Below, piece after piece: positions 27,119-36,240 of a stretch of DNA of 36,341 nucleotides; within the stretch, counting starts at the first letter, position 1, and each line of letters starts with the position of its first letter. The notes below the pieces were generated by a model. The model saw only the letters and a program-made list of their open reading frames with translations. It made no database searches and was not told the DNA's origin. Origin of the DNA: Gammaproteobacteria bacterium (GTDB lineage: Bacteria; Pseudomonadota; Gammaproteobacteria; HTCC5015). The DNA lies in NCBI GenBank assembly GCA_016928055.1, contig JAFGLM010000048.1, positions 1 to 36,341 of the forward strand, read 5' to 3'. The translations under genes and the position numbers were made by a program.

Positions 27119-27138
27119 ATAAGCGCATATACGCTTAT
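27119..27138. promoter_or_regulatory. Inverted repeat upstream of the RHS operon
   Basis: ATAAGCG and CGCTTAT are separated by CATATA, 140 bp before the first RHS-system gene. It has the form of an operator for a dimeric regulator; the binding protein is unknown and chance is possible. Confidence 0.35.
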
Positions 27139-27278
27139 TTCATGGGAATCAATGTCAATTGCAGTCGTGCAAGATGTGGCTGCGTTATCCGTCATGGACT
27201 GTCACACAATTTTTACCTATTTCATAGGCTCCTTATTTCATTTATTTATCCGTGTTGAGGATAAACGGGGAATTAATA

Positions 27279-29597
27279 ATGTTAAACGCCATTATTTCAA
27301 AAATATCTTTTCAAAAACCATCCTTTTTTGCCATCGGTGATCGACTGAATGGTATTCGAAAAAGAATAATATTATTTGCGATACTGTTATTTCCCGTGTT
27401 ATCACACGCAGGAGTTACAACCACTATCAATGCACCGTCATCGGATAGCGATGGCTCATTCACAGTTGCGTGGACTGTGACCGCGACCGGTACGATTGCT
27501 GGCGGATATACCAGATTACAGCAACGTCTTAATGGAGGTGCATGGGGCGATGTGGTGCAAAAAAACCTGGGCAGTCAATCGCATACAGTCACGGTAACAA
27601 ACAGCGGTACGTATGATTATCGTGTTTTTTATTACTATGTCCAAATTGTTGCACTACCTTATTATCCGTACGCACAACAAACTCCGTATTTCGGTTACAG
27701 TAGTACCGATACTACGGTTGTCACACTGGCACCAACGTCACCACCTTCCAGTGCCCCTACCATAACATTGGCCGGTACCGACAGTGATGGCGGTTACTCT
27801 TTAAGTTGGAATTCAGTATCCGGCGCCAGCAGTTATACCTGGCAGGAACGTGAAAACAGTGGTAGTTGGGGTACTGAAACCTCAACAAACAGCACCAGCC
27901 TCTCACGTTCAAAGAGCAACGGTACGTATGGCTATCATGTTAAAGCCTGTAATTCAGTAGGTTGCAGTACATATAGCAGTGAAGCATCCATTATTGTTGC
28001 GATCACACCCGGTGTACCGTCGTCCATTTCTGTGGGTCCGAATCCCAGTGCTGGTGATATTGAGGTATCGTGGGGGAGTGCCAGTGGAACCGTGACCCGA
28101 TACGAATTGGAGCAACAAAAAAATGGTGGCGGTTGGATAAACATTTACAATGGTACTGCGTTGAGCCAAGCAATATCCGTTTCAACCGATGGCAGTTATG
28201 CATACCGTGTGCGTGCCTGTAACGTTGTGTCCACCTATACAAATTGTACCGGTTGGAGAACATCCAGTGCCATCACGGTAGTAGTACCGGCGATGTTAAC
28301 CGTTCCGACATCAGATACCGATGGTGATGGTACGTTCACCCTTTCATGGAGCGGTGGACACACCTATATTCAGATTTTTGAAGATGGTGTGGCAATTCAT
28401 AATAGTGGTGATGCATCAGGTTCCATATCCGTAACGCGAGAAAGCGGAACTTATTCGTATCAGATAAAAGATTGCTCAGTAGTTGGTGGCACACCTCCTA
28501 CCTACAATTGCGTTATGGGCCCAGTAAATCAAATTGATGTGGTAGCCAACGCAGCGCCAACTATTTCCAGTATTGGCAATATCACTATAGATGAAGGAGG
28601 CTCAACTGGAACGATTGCGTTTACAGTAGGTGATGTTGAAACTGCTGCAACATCGCTAACCGTAACTGCAAGTTCCAGCGGTGTCAGCGTCATTCAAACC
28701 GGCGATATCGTTTTGGGCGGAACCGGTAGCAGTCGCACATTGAGCGCACAAGCTGACCCGGTGGGCTACGGTACGGTTACGATTACTGTCACCGTATCTG
28801 ACGGACAGCGTAATAGTAGCGAGACGTTTACTATCACAATTAACAATATATCAGCTCGTCTCAATGTACCTGCAACTGATAATGATGGCGATGGCACATA
28901 TACGATATCCTGGTGGGCTGGGTACTATCGCGTCAGAATTTGGGAAAAGATTCCGTCGGGTGACTGGGTAAATATTTCTGAAGGAGAACAGCAGACAACA
29001 TCATCTTGGGGCAGTAAACAAATTACCCACTTACAGAATGGTACTTACGAATACAAGATAGAAGATTGCTCGCTCTACTATCCACCCTCAGGAGGATATT
29101 CCTTCAACTGCACGTACTCACAACAGGCGTCCATTGTTGTGAGCGGCATTAATCTAACCGCACCCACAATTTCCAATATCAATAATCTTACCATCAACGA
29201 AGGTGATTCAACTGGCCCAATTACGTTTACGGTAAGTGATGCTGAAACACCAGCTACATCGCTAGTGGTAAGCGCCAGTTCCAGCGATATCTCATTAATT
29301 CCAAACAATAATATTACATTGAGTGGCAGTGGCAGCAGTCGCACCATAACCGCGCAGGCAGCACCTACTGGTTCAGGTCCAGTTACAGTCACCGTGACTG
29401 TAACTGACGATAGCCCACAACCTCGCTCAAGTAGCGATACTTTCGTGGTCACCATCGCGCCGAACGGCACGATTAGCTATGAATACGATGAACTGGGTCG
29501 GGTGATCAAAGTTATCCATCCAAATTCAGTAGTGAACGATTATGAATACGACAATGCCGACAATCGTACTTCCAAGTCGTCTTCAACGAATAATTAA
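27279..29597 (+). CDS. Secreted Ig/FN3-like repeat protein ending in an RHS-type motif
   Basis: A 772-residue protein. An N-terminal hydrophobic segment after IRKR (ILFAILLFPVLSHA) is probably the signal peptide, with an unusually long n-region. Beta-sandwich repeats follow: fibronectin-III-like units near the start (SDSDGSFTVAWT, TDSDGGYSLSWN), then two copies of a block made of a DGDGT-starting unit and an Ig/cadherin-like unit (NITIDEGGSTG; NLTINEGDSTG). The last 40 residues (YEYDELGRVIKVIHP, then YEYDNADNRT) are an RHS/YD repeat. ATG at 27279 is chosen because CGGGGA precedes it by about 8 nt; a GTG at 27252 is possible. It ends 75 bp before the chosen start of the RHS shell gene, so the two are co-transcribed. 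Its molecular role is not known. Confidence 0.85.
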   Translation: MLNAIISKISFQKPSFFAIGDRLNGIRKRIILFAILLFPVLSHAGVTTTINAPSSDSDGSFTVAWTVTATGTIAGGYTRLQQRLNGGAWGDVVQKNLGSQSHTVTVTNSGTYDYRVFYYYVQIVALPYYPYAQQTPYFGYSSTDTTVVTLAPTSPPSSAPTITLAGTDSDGGYSLSWNSVSGASSYTWQERENSGSWGTETSTNSTSLSRSKSNGTYGYHVKACNSVGCSTYSSEASIIVAITPGVPSSISVGPNPSAGDIEVSWGSASGTVTRYELEQQKNGGGWINIYNGTALSQAISVSTDGSYAYRVRACNVVSTYTNCTGWRTSSAITVVVPAMLTVPTSDTDGDGTFTLSWSGGHTYIQIFEDGVAIHNSGDASGSISVTRESGTYSYQIKDCSVVGGTPPTYNCVMGPVNQIDVVANAAPTISSIGNITIDEGGSTGTIAFTVGDVETAATSLTVTASSSGVSVIQTGDIVLGGTGSSRTLSAQADPVGYGTVTITVTVSDGQRNSSETFTITINNISARLNVPATDNDGDGTYTISWWAGYYRVRIWEKIPSGDWVNISEGEQQTTSSWGSKQITHLQNGTYEYKIEDCSLYYPPSGGYSFNCTYSQQASIVVSGINLTAPTISNINNLTINEGDSTGPITFTVSDAETPATSLVVSASSSDISLIPNNNITLSGSGSSRTITAQAAPTGSGPVTVTVTVTDDSPQPRSSSDTFVVTIAPNGTISYEYDELGRVIKVIHPNSVVNDYEYDNADNRTSKSSSTNN

Positions 29598-29672
29598 GGG
29601 GTGTCCACGATGAGAACAGCAAGCAACAGACAATACATCGTGTGCGACCTCAACAAGATTTTTGGAGACAAA

Positions 29673-32600
29673 ATGATGCTAAGCAATACATTCAAAGTCA
29701 TCGCAGGTATTATTATTTTTACGATATCGATATTGTTTGCGTCCGCTACATGGGCGCAATTGGGCGAAGGAATGGAACCGCCGCCGGTGCGCACCGCTAT
29801 CGATTTAATGGGCGTAGACGGTATCAGTTATAATGCAGCCGGTTTTGGCGGCATGTACGTTAGCATCGGTACTGAAGAAAGCGGTATCAAGCGCGATCCC
29901 GGTCGACAGCGGTATTTGAACGATAACCACACCGGCACCTTGTCTGAGATCGTATGGAGTGGCGCTTGGAGCACTGGGGCACCCAGAGAAATGACTGGTT
30001 TACCCGCCGGCACCTACATCAAAGTCAATACTCTGGGCCGTTCTGAAATATTTCATCTTGATAACGGAGTGTATGTCAGCTCCAAAAATGCAGGCGGTCA
30101 ATTCAGTTGCTCAGGTAATCTCTGCACTTACATTTTACCGAATGGAACAGTATGTACGTTTGACAAAACAAAGGCGAATGGTGCCGGGATTGGAGTTACG
30201 GGCGTAGCACACTTTGAGAATATTGGACTACAAACCCAGATCGTGAAACCCGATGGTGAAGTCATCACCCTGACTTATCAATCCTATCTGGAAGAAGCAG
30301 ATTATTTTGGTGATCTTCCCAGCGCTGCGGTCAGTTCGCTCGGTTGGATGATCAAATACTACTTTAGCCCAAAGGTTTATGACGGTATTCATACAATATC
30401 ATCAACGCGATCGGTGACTGCAATCAATTATGCAGTGGAGTATTGCGATCCGGATGCACTCAATTGTAATGGTTCAAGTTATGACTGGCCCATATCAACG
30501 ATGAATGCGCTCGCGCATTACTCATATTCACCAGACGGGACCCAATATCTCACTACGACTACAAGTTCGGTGACTAATGCGGAAGGTGACATAGACAGTT
30601 ATGGTCAAACTATTCATTCCGATCCATCTCAATGGTCGTTTGAAGGCTATACCTCTCCATCAGGTGTGCAGTACTACTATCAGATGCTTCCGGGTTGTAT
30701 TTATGTCAACCTTCCCAATTATCCGCCATGTAGCAATATTTACGGTGGCCGCAAAGTTGTGATGGCTACAGCGCGCGGCCGAACATTTAATTACTTTGAA
30801 TACAATCCCTATGCTCCCGATTTTTCGAGGCATCCTGAAGGGACATTTGCTGTTGACGAAGATATTAGCCGGCTCACTGCATATACCGATAATCTGAATC
30901 GTAAGACGCGATATATCTATGCCGATCAATGGGGCAACGATGTTGCTAAAGTCATCGATCCGGACGCCACACCCAGTATCGAATCGCCAACCGGCGGTTA
31001 CACCGATTATGATTATGACAGCCGCCGTAACATCACTCATATTCGAGTATATCCGAAAGGCGGCGGCACCCTGCTGGAGACATCCGCGACCTATCCGGCT
31101 ACCTGCACCAATCAAAAAACCTGTAACAAACCTACGAGTATCACCGATCCAGCAGGGGTAATAACGACCTTTGAATATCATGACCAAAGTGGTTTTGTCA
31201 GCACAGTAACCAAACCGCAAGTGGGTAGCAATCAAGCACAAACACGGTATACCTATGAACAGAAAACACCCTATGTACGTAACGCCTCAGGTAACCTGGT
31301 GGCCAGTACACCGGTATGGCGTTTAACTGAAATCTCAACATGCGTCAGGGGAATACAAAATGCCTGCGTGGGCGGTCCAGATGAACAACGAACCATCATC
31401 GAATACAATCATAACAATGTGTTACCAACGTCAAAAACCATCCAGCGTGGTGACGGTACATTAGCTCAAACCACCACTACCGAATACGATATCTATGGCA
31501 ACGTGACCTGGGTCGATGGTCCTCGTCCGGGTGATTATGACCGGGTTTATTATTATTATGATGCGCTGCGAAGAGTCATCGGCGAAATCGGTGTTGATCC
31601 CGATGGCCCCGGCCCGTTACCACGTCAGGCAACACGCACTTTTTACAATCCAGACGGTCAGGTAACCGATGTAAAAACCGGCATTGTGCAATCCATCTCA
31701 TGGGGTGCCGTCGATAACATGGCGGCAGAAATTGAAATGCAAACCGATTACAGTACGGTAACCGGCTTGCCCATAGTCGAACATGTGTATGCCGATGGCG
31801 TTTTGAAAAACGTTACCCAGAAAAGCTATGACAATCACTGGAATTTGCAGTGCGTTGCACAACGTTTAAATCCTGCAACCTTTAATGCATTACCCTCCTC
31901 CGCGTGCGAACTGGGAACACCCGGTCCGGAAGGTAACGATCGCATCACGCGCTATGAATACGATGAAACCGATGCCCTGGTTAATACCATCGAAGCGGTG
32001 GGAACACCGCGTCAACGCAATGCGCGCACTAATCATTATCGTACTGATAACGGATTGCTTGAAGCCGAAGAAGACGGTGAAGGCAATAAAACCTTTTATG
32101 AATACGATAACTTCAAGCGCGCATTAAAAACCATTTATCCCGATCCGGGCGATGGATCAATACCCAGTAGTACCGATTACACACAAAACTTTTATACAGG
32201 CGCGCAGGTGACTTCGACGCGTTTACGGGATGGGCAAATAATTAACTTTGCCTACGACGCCCTCAATAGAACTGAAACAAAGTTCGGTGCGGTGATCGAA
32301 ACATTTGGCTACAACAACTTTGATCAGGTGGAAGAGCACACGAACAATACCAATGGTGTCGCCTCAACCAGTTCAACGATCCAGTACAATGCCCTGGGTT
32401 GGAAAGATTTTGAAAATACCAGTGGATTGGGACTGGTGGATTATGAATACGACGGCTACGGCCGGCGTACGCAGTTAGTCTGGCCGGATAATTTTTATAT
32501 CACTTATGACTACGATGTCGGCGGTTATCCCAGCGATCAACTGCAGAATATCTATGAGTACAATGATACTAATACCACGTTGGCCAGTTTTACGTACGAT

Positions 32601-34097
32601 GACTTTGGTCGTCGTGCTACGCTCACCCGTGGCAACGATGTACCAACGATCTACCTGTACGATGATCTGTCGCGCCTGCAATATCTGTCTACCGATGTTG
32701 GCGGCGGTGATACCGACGATATTCTTGAAACTTTTAACTATACCACCGCCAGTCAGCTCAAGTCGCGCACCTTGACAGTGCAAAATAGTGCTTATCACTA
32801 TGCACAAGTCAGCGGGCAAAGTAATAGTTACGGTGTTAACGCGCTGAACCAGATTACCTCGAATAACGGTGTTCAAATTAATTATGACGGTCGCGGTAAT
32901 TTAATTGAGGAAGTGGGTACGGCATCCTATACCTACAATGCCAATAATTTACTGACCAGTGCTACAACATTCGGCGCCAATACCACCTTAACGTATGACG
33001 CAGAAAACCGTCTTTACAGCATTGCCAACTCAGGAAACACCACGCGTTTTATGTACGATGAGCTGGATATGATTGCTGAACTGGATAACAGCGGCAGTGT
33101 ATTGCGACGCTATGTACACGGCCCCGGTATTGATGATCCCATCGTCTGGTATGAAGGATCAGGTACCAGCGATAAACGTTATTACACCCAAAATCATCAG
33201 GGCAGCATTGTTGGCGTCACAAACAGTACTGGTGCGAACATTGCTATTAATACTTACGATGAATACGGTATACAGTCGGGCAGTAATACCGGACGTTTTC
33301 AATATACCGGTCAAATGTGGTTACCGGAAGTGGGTTTGTATTACTACAAGGCCCGTTTGTATAATCCGTACCTTGGTCGCTTTATGCAAACCGATCCCAT
33401 CGGTTATAAGGATGGGATGAATTGGTATGCGTATACCGGGAATGATCCGGTGAATGGGACGGATCCGAGTGGGAATTGTCCATGGTGTGTGGGAGCATTG
33501 GTTGGTGCTGCATTGGATGTAGGAATACAAGTAGCATTAATTGCTTCTGGGAAACAAGATAGTTTTAGCGTTACGAGTGTGATAGTGTCAGCGGGTACGG
33601 GTGCTCTCGGAGTTGGAATTGCGACGAAAGTAGCGAAAATTTCAAACGTGTTCATAAAAGTTGGAACTGAATTGACTTCGGATGCGGCAATTAGTGCAAC
33701 TAGTCGAGCACTTAAAGGCCAAGAATTAACAGCGTCAGGCATTATAGCTGATGTAGCATTAGGTCAGGCTGGCGGTAAGGTGGCTGGTAAAATTTCAGGA
33801 AATGCTTCGAATAGCCCCGCAAATAAGCTACTTAAGAAAACGGCAGATCGCGCACAAAGAATCGCTAACAACAGGAAAGCTGGTAGACCTGCTGCAAGGC
33901 AACAGCAAGCGGCTCAAGCTAAAGAGCAATTTGTCGAATCAGTAGCAGCAGATGAAGCTAAAGCAGGTTTAGTTGGCTCAAATACTGCCCAAAACATTCA
34001 GAATTTCTTCTCCGAAGAAGATCAGCACCCATCTCGAGCTGGAGGAGGGAGAACAAGACCAGGCTGTACTCAACAAGGTTCATATAGTTGTTATTAA
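29673..34097 (+). CDS. RHS repeat protein with RHS core and variable C-terminal tip (candidate polymorphic toxin)
   Basis: A 1474-residue RHS/YD-repeat protein with a Sec signal peptide (FKVIAGIIIFTISILFA, then TWAQ). Many YD repeats (for example YEYDGYGRR, TYDAENRLYSI) build the shell. The conserved RHS core sits at about 33260-33474: GRFQYTGQMWLPEVGLYYYKARLYNPYLGRFMQTDPIG and NWYAYTGNDPVNGTDPSGN. After it comes a tip of about 205 residues. That tip has an Ala/Gly-rich hydrophobic stretch, a basic Gln/Ala-rich stretch (NNRKAGRPAARQQQ) and a Cys-containing end (GCTQQGSYSCY). The tip matches no toxin I recognise. ATG at 29673 follows GGAG and gives a clean signal peptide; starts at 29610 or 29601 would add up to 24 residues. 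No VgrG or PAAR gene is present. Confidence 0.9.
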   Translation: MMLSNTFKVIAGIIIFTISILFASATWAQLGEGMEPPPVRTAIDLMGVDGISYNAAGFGGMYVSIGTEESGIKRDPGRQRYLNDNHTGTLSEIVWSGAWSTGAPREMTGLPAGTYIKVNTLGRSEIFHLDNGVYVSSKNAGGQFSCSGNLCTYILPNGTVCTFDKTKANGAGIGVTGVAHFENIGLQTQIVKPDGEVITLTYQSYLEEADYFGDLPSAAVSSLGWMIKYYFSPKVYDGIHTISSTRSVTAINYAVEYCDPDALNCNGSSYDWPISTMNALAHYSYSPDGTQYLTTTTSSVTNAEGDIDSYGQTIHSDPSQWSFEGYTSPSGVQYYYQMLPGCIYVNLPNYPPCSNIYGGRKVVMATARGRTFNYFEYNPYAPDFSRHPEGTFAVDEDISRLTAYTDNLNRKTRYIYADQWGNDVAKVIDPDATPSIESPTGGYTDYDYDSRRNITHIRVYPKGGGTLLETSATYPATCTNQKTCNKPTSITDPAGVITTFEYHDQSGFVSTVTKPQVGSNQAQTRYTYEQKTPYVRNASGNLVASTPVWRLTEISTCVRGIQNACVGGPDEQRTIIEYNHNNVLPTSKTIQRGDGTLAQTTTTEYDIYGNVTWVDGPRPGDYDRVYYYYDALRRVIGEIGVDPDGPGPLPRQATRTFYNPDGQVTDVKTGIVQSISWGAVDNMAAEIEMQTDYSTVTGLPIVEHVYADGVLKNVTQKSYDNHWNLQCVAQRLNPATFNALPSSACELGTPGPEGNDRITRYEYDETDALVNTIEAVGTPRQRNARTNHYRTDNGLLEAEEDGEGNKTFYEYDNFKRALKTIYPDPGDGSIPSSTDYTQNFYTGAQVTSTRLRDGQIINFAYDALNRTETKFGAVIETFGYNNFDQVEEHTNNTNGVASTSSTIQYNALGWKDFENTSGLGLVDYEYDGYGRRTQLVWPDNFYITYDYDVGGYPSDQLQNIYEYNDTNTTLASFTYDDFGRRATLTRGNDVPTIYLYDDLSRLQYLSTDVGGGDTDDILETFNYTTASQLKSRTLTVQNSAYHYAQVSGQSNSYGVNALNQITSNNGVQINYDGRGNLIEEVGTASYTYNANNLLTSATTFGANTTLTYDAENRLYSIANSGNTTRFMYDELDMIAELDNSGSVLRRYVHGPGIDDPIVWYEGSGTSDKRYYTQNHQGSIVGVTNSTGANIAINTYDEYGIQSGSNTGRFQYTGQMWLPEVGLYYYKARLYNPYLGRFMQTDPIGYKDGMNWYAYTGNDPVNGTDPSGNCPWCVGALVGAALDVGIQVALIASGKQDSFSVTSVIVSAGTGALGVGIATKVAKISNVFIKVGTELTSDAAISATSRALKGQELTASGIIADVALGQAGGKVAGKISGNASNSPANKLLKKTADRAQRIANNRKAGRPAARQQQAAQAKEQFVESVAADEAKAGLVGSNTAQNIQNFFSEEDQHPSRAGGGRTRPGCTQQGSYSCY

Positions 34098-34341
34098 ATA
34101 TTTGTTGTTCATATGTTTAAACCATATTGTTGATGTTTGATAGATAGTCGTTCCTTTATGCCAGGAGTTTTACGTAAAATATTATTGTGATTTCATTTTA
34201 GACATCAGGAATTGTTAGTACAAAGAATTGCAGCTATACAGACGCATATAATTAGTGTATTTGTAACGAAACTAGCAGAATTATTGTTTAAACATTGAAT
34301 CATATGATTTGTGGCATTTTACAAATTTTGGATAAAATTGA

Positions 34342-34713
34342 ATGCTTAGTAAAAAAATTATTCTAGATTACACGCATGACAAAAAGAGATGGTTATTAAT
34401 TCTCGCATTGTTTGTGATTTTATTTTTAGTTAATGTCTTTGAAAAAGGAAACATCAAAGATTCATTGTTTATTATTATACTTTTATTATGTACATTATCT
34501 TTAGTGATAGTGTTTTATGATTTGTTATTTTTAATATTTCAAAAAGGCAAAATAGATTTATATTGGGCAATATTCAGTTGTATATCTATATTATCTGTAA
34601 TGATGCTTAAATTTTACTGGGACATCTCGACTAGAAGAATAATAATATTCGTCCTTTTCTCGATATTTTTATCCTTAATATTTTTTGTCCACGGGTTATA
34701 TAAAAAAGGGTAA
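34342..34713 (+). CDS. Small four-helix membrane protein, candidate immunity protein
   Basis: A 123-residue, very hydrophobic protein with about four membrane segments (WLLILALFVILFLVNVF; IIILLLCTLSLVIVFYDLLFL; WAIFSCISILSVMML; IIIFVLFSIFLSLIFFVHGLY), short basic ends and no recognised domain. Its DNA is far more AT-rich than the genes around it. It lies 244 bp after the RHS gene on the same strand, where the immunity gene of a polymorphic toxin is expected. That role is inferred from position and composition only. The ribosome site is weak (GGAT about 10 nt before the ATG), and it may be an unrelated acquired gene. Confidence 0.6.
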   Translation: MLSKKIILDYTHDKKRWLLILALFVILFLVNVFEKGNIKDSLFIIILLLCTLSLVIVFYDLLFLIFQKGKIDLYWAIFSCISILSVMMLKFYWDISTRRIIIFVLFSIFLSLIFFVHGLYKKG

Positions 34714-34747
34714 TCAAGGGGCTAGTCTGAACCAACCCGAGTTTAAA

Positions 34748-36235
34748 TCACTCCGGCCGCATATGCGGAAACAACAACACGTCCCTGATCGACGCTGAAT
34801 CTGTTAACAACATCACCAGGCGATCGATACCAATCCCCTCACCGGCTGTCGGCGGCAAGCCGTATTCCAGCGCCCGGATATAATCCGCGTCGTAATGCAT
34901 GGCTTCGTCATCACCGGCATCCTTATCAACCACCTGTTTTCTGAAACGCTCGGCCTGATCTTCCGCATCATTCAACTCGGAAAATCCGTTGGCAATTTCA
35001 CGCCCGGCGATAAACAGCTCAAAGCGATCGGTGATAAACGGGTTGTCGTCGTTACGTCGTGCCAGCGGTGAGACCTCCGCCGGATATTCGGTGATAAAAG
35101 TCGGATCGAGTAGTTGATGTTCAACCGTTTTTTCAAAAATCTCGATCTGAATCTTGCCCAGACCGTAAGTATCTTTAAGCGGGATATGCAACGATTCGGC
35201 AATCTTTCTGGCCTGGTCGATTTTATCCAGCGATTTTTTATCGAACTGCGGGTTAAAGTGCGCAATTGCGTCAACCACACTCATCCGCGCGAAGGGCTTG
35301 CCAAAATCATATTCACGTCCGCCATAGGTTACCAATGAACTGCCAAGTACGTCTTTGGTAATCCCTTTAAACAACGCTTCGGTTAAGTCCATCAGATCGC
35401 GATAGTCGGCATAAGCCTGATAAAACTCCAGCATGGTGAATTCCGGATTATGCTGGGTGGAAACACCTTCGTTGCGAAAGTTGCGGTTGATTTCAAACAC
35501 TTTTTCAAACCCACCAACCACCAGCCGCTTTAAATAAAGCTCCGGAGCAATGCGCAGAAACAAGGGCATATCCAGGGCGTTATGAAAAGTTTCAAACGGT
35601 TTGGCTGCGGCACCACCCGGGATGACCTGCATCATCGGTGTTTCGACTTCGAGGTAACCTTTGTTAATAAAATAACTACGAATGTAACTGATGATCGCGG
35701 CACGCTTTTTAAAAGTGTCGCGTACCGGCTGATTCATAATCAAATCAACATAGCGTTGCCGGTAGCGTTGCTCGGTATCGCTTAAGCCATGATACTTTTC
35801 CGGCAACGGACGTAGCGATTTGGTGAGCAAACGAACCTGGTCAACCTTAACCGACAGCTCACCGGTTTTGGTTTTAAACAACATACCTTCGCCGGCAACG
35901 ATATCGCCCAGATCCCAACCCTTGAACTGGGTGTAAACGCCTTCCGGCAATTCATCGCGCTGCACATAGAGCTGGATGCGACCGGACATATCCTGGATAT
36001 TTGCAAAGCTGGCTTTACCCATTACGCGCTTGCCGAGCATACGACCGGCAACGGCAACACGAATGTTTTTCGTTTCCAGCGCATCGTTTCCCATCTCGCC
36101 ATATTCTGCATGCAGATCCGCCGCCAAAGCATTGCGCCGATAGTCATTTGGAAAAGCGTTACCCTGCTCGCGCAGAATATTCAGCTTGCCACGCCGTTCG
36201 GCGATGAGTTTGTTTTCGTCTTGTTGTTCAGTCAT
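34748..36235 (-). CDS. lysS: Lysyl-tRNA synthetase, class II
   Basis: A 495-residue class II aminoacyl-tRNA synthetase that charges tRNA-Lys in the cytoplasm. The N-terminal OB-fold anticodon-binding domain ([20 protein letters not shown], about 55-75) precedes the catalytic core. Motif 2 ([23 protein letters not shown]) and motif 3 ([16 protein letters not shown], then [10 protein letters not shown]) are complete. ATG at 36235 (MTEQQDENK) has AAGGG about 7 nt upstream; a longer frame to 36268 is unlikely. In many relatives prfB lies just upstream, but that region is outside the window. This is a housekeeping gene with ordinary composition next to the AT-rich RHS tail region. Confidence 0.97.
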   Translation of the reverse strand: MTEQQDENKLIAERRGKLNILREQGNAFPNDYRRNALAADLHAEYGEMGNDALETKNIRVAVAGRMLGKRVMGKASFANIQDMSGRIQLYVQRDELPEGVYTQFKGWDLGDIVAGEGMLFKTKTGELSVKVDQVRLLTKSLRPLPEKYHGLSDTEQRYRQRYVDLIMNQPVRDTFKKRAAIISYIRSYFINKGYLEVETPMMQVIPGGAAAKPFETFHNALDMPLFLRIAPELYLKRLVVGGFEKVFEINRNFRNEGVSTQHNPEFTMLEFYQAYADYRDLMDLTEALFKGITKDVLGSSLVTYGGREYDFGKPFARMSVVDAIAHFNPQFDKKSLDKIDQARKIAESLHIPLKDTYGLGKIQIEIFEKTVEHQLLDPTFITEYPAEVSPLARRNDDNPFITDRFELFIAGREIANGFSELNDAEDQAERFRKQVVDKDAGDDEAMHYDADYIRALEYGLPPTAGEGIGIDRLVMLLTDSASIRDVLLFPHMRPE

Positions 36236-36240
36236 GTTAA

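Larger units (their letters stand above)
25737..27278. other. 1.5-kb intergenic region without a convincing gene
   Basis: This stretch separates the receptor gene (minus) from the RHS system (plus). Its only open frames are short, lack ribosome sites and partly translate repeats. It contains a leader hairpin near the receptor gene (25824-25860), two copies of an inverted palindromic repeat (26117-26288), a GTCAT-ended repeat (26598-26689), a perfect FNR/Anr-like box (26899-26912) and a 7-bp inverted repeat (27119-27138). A weak minus-strand promoter for the receptor may lie at 25905-25931 (TTGTTA and GATAAT, spacing only 15). Confidence 0.8.

Noticed and set aside
30660..31241. Long minus-strand open frame of 193 codons inside the RHS gene
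   Set aside because: The plus-strand frame is a clear RHS protein throughout; the antisense frame is a by-product of repetitive YD codons.
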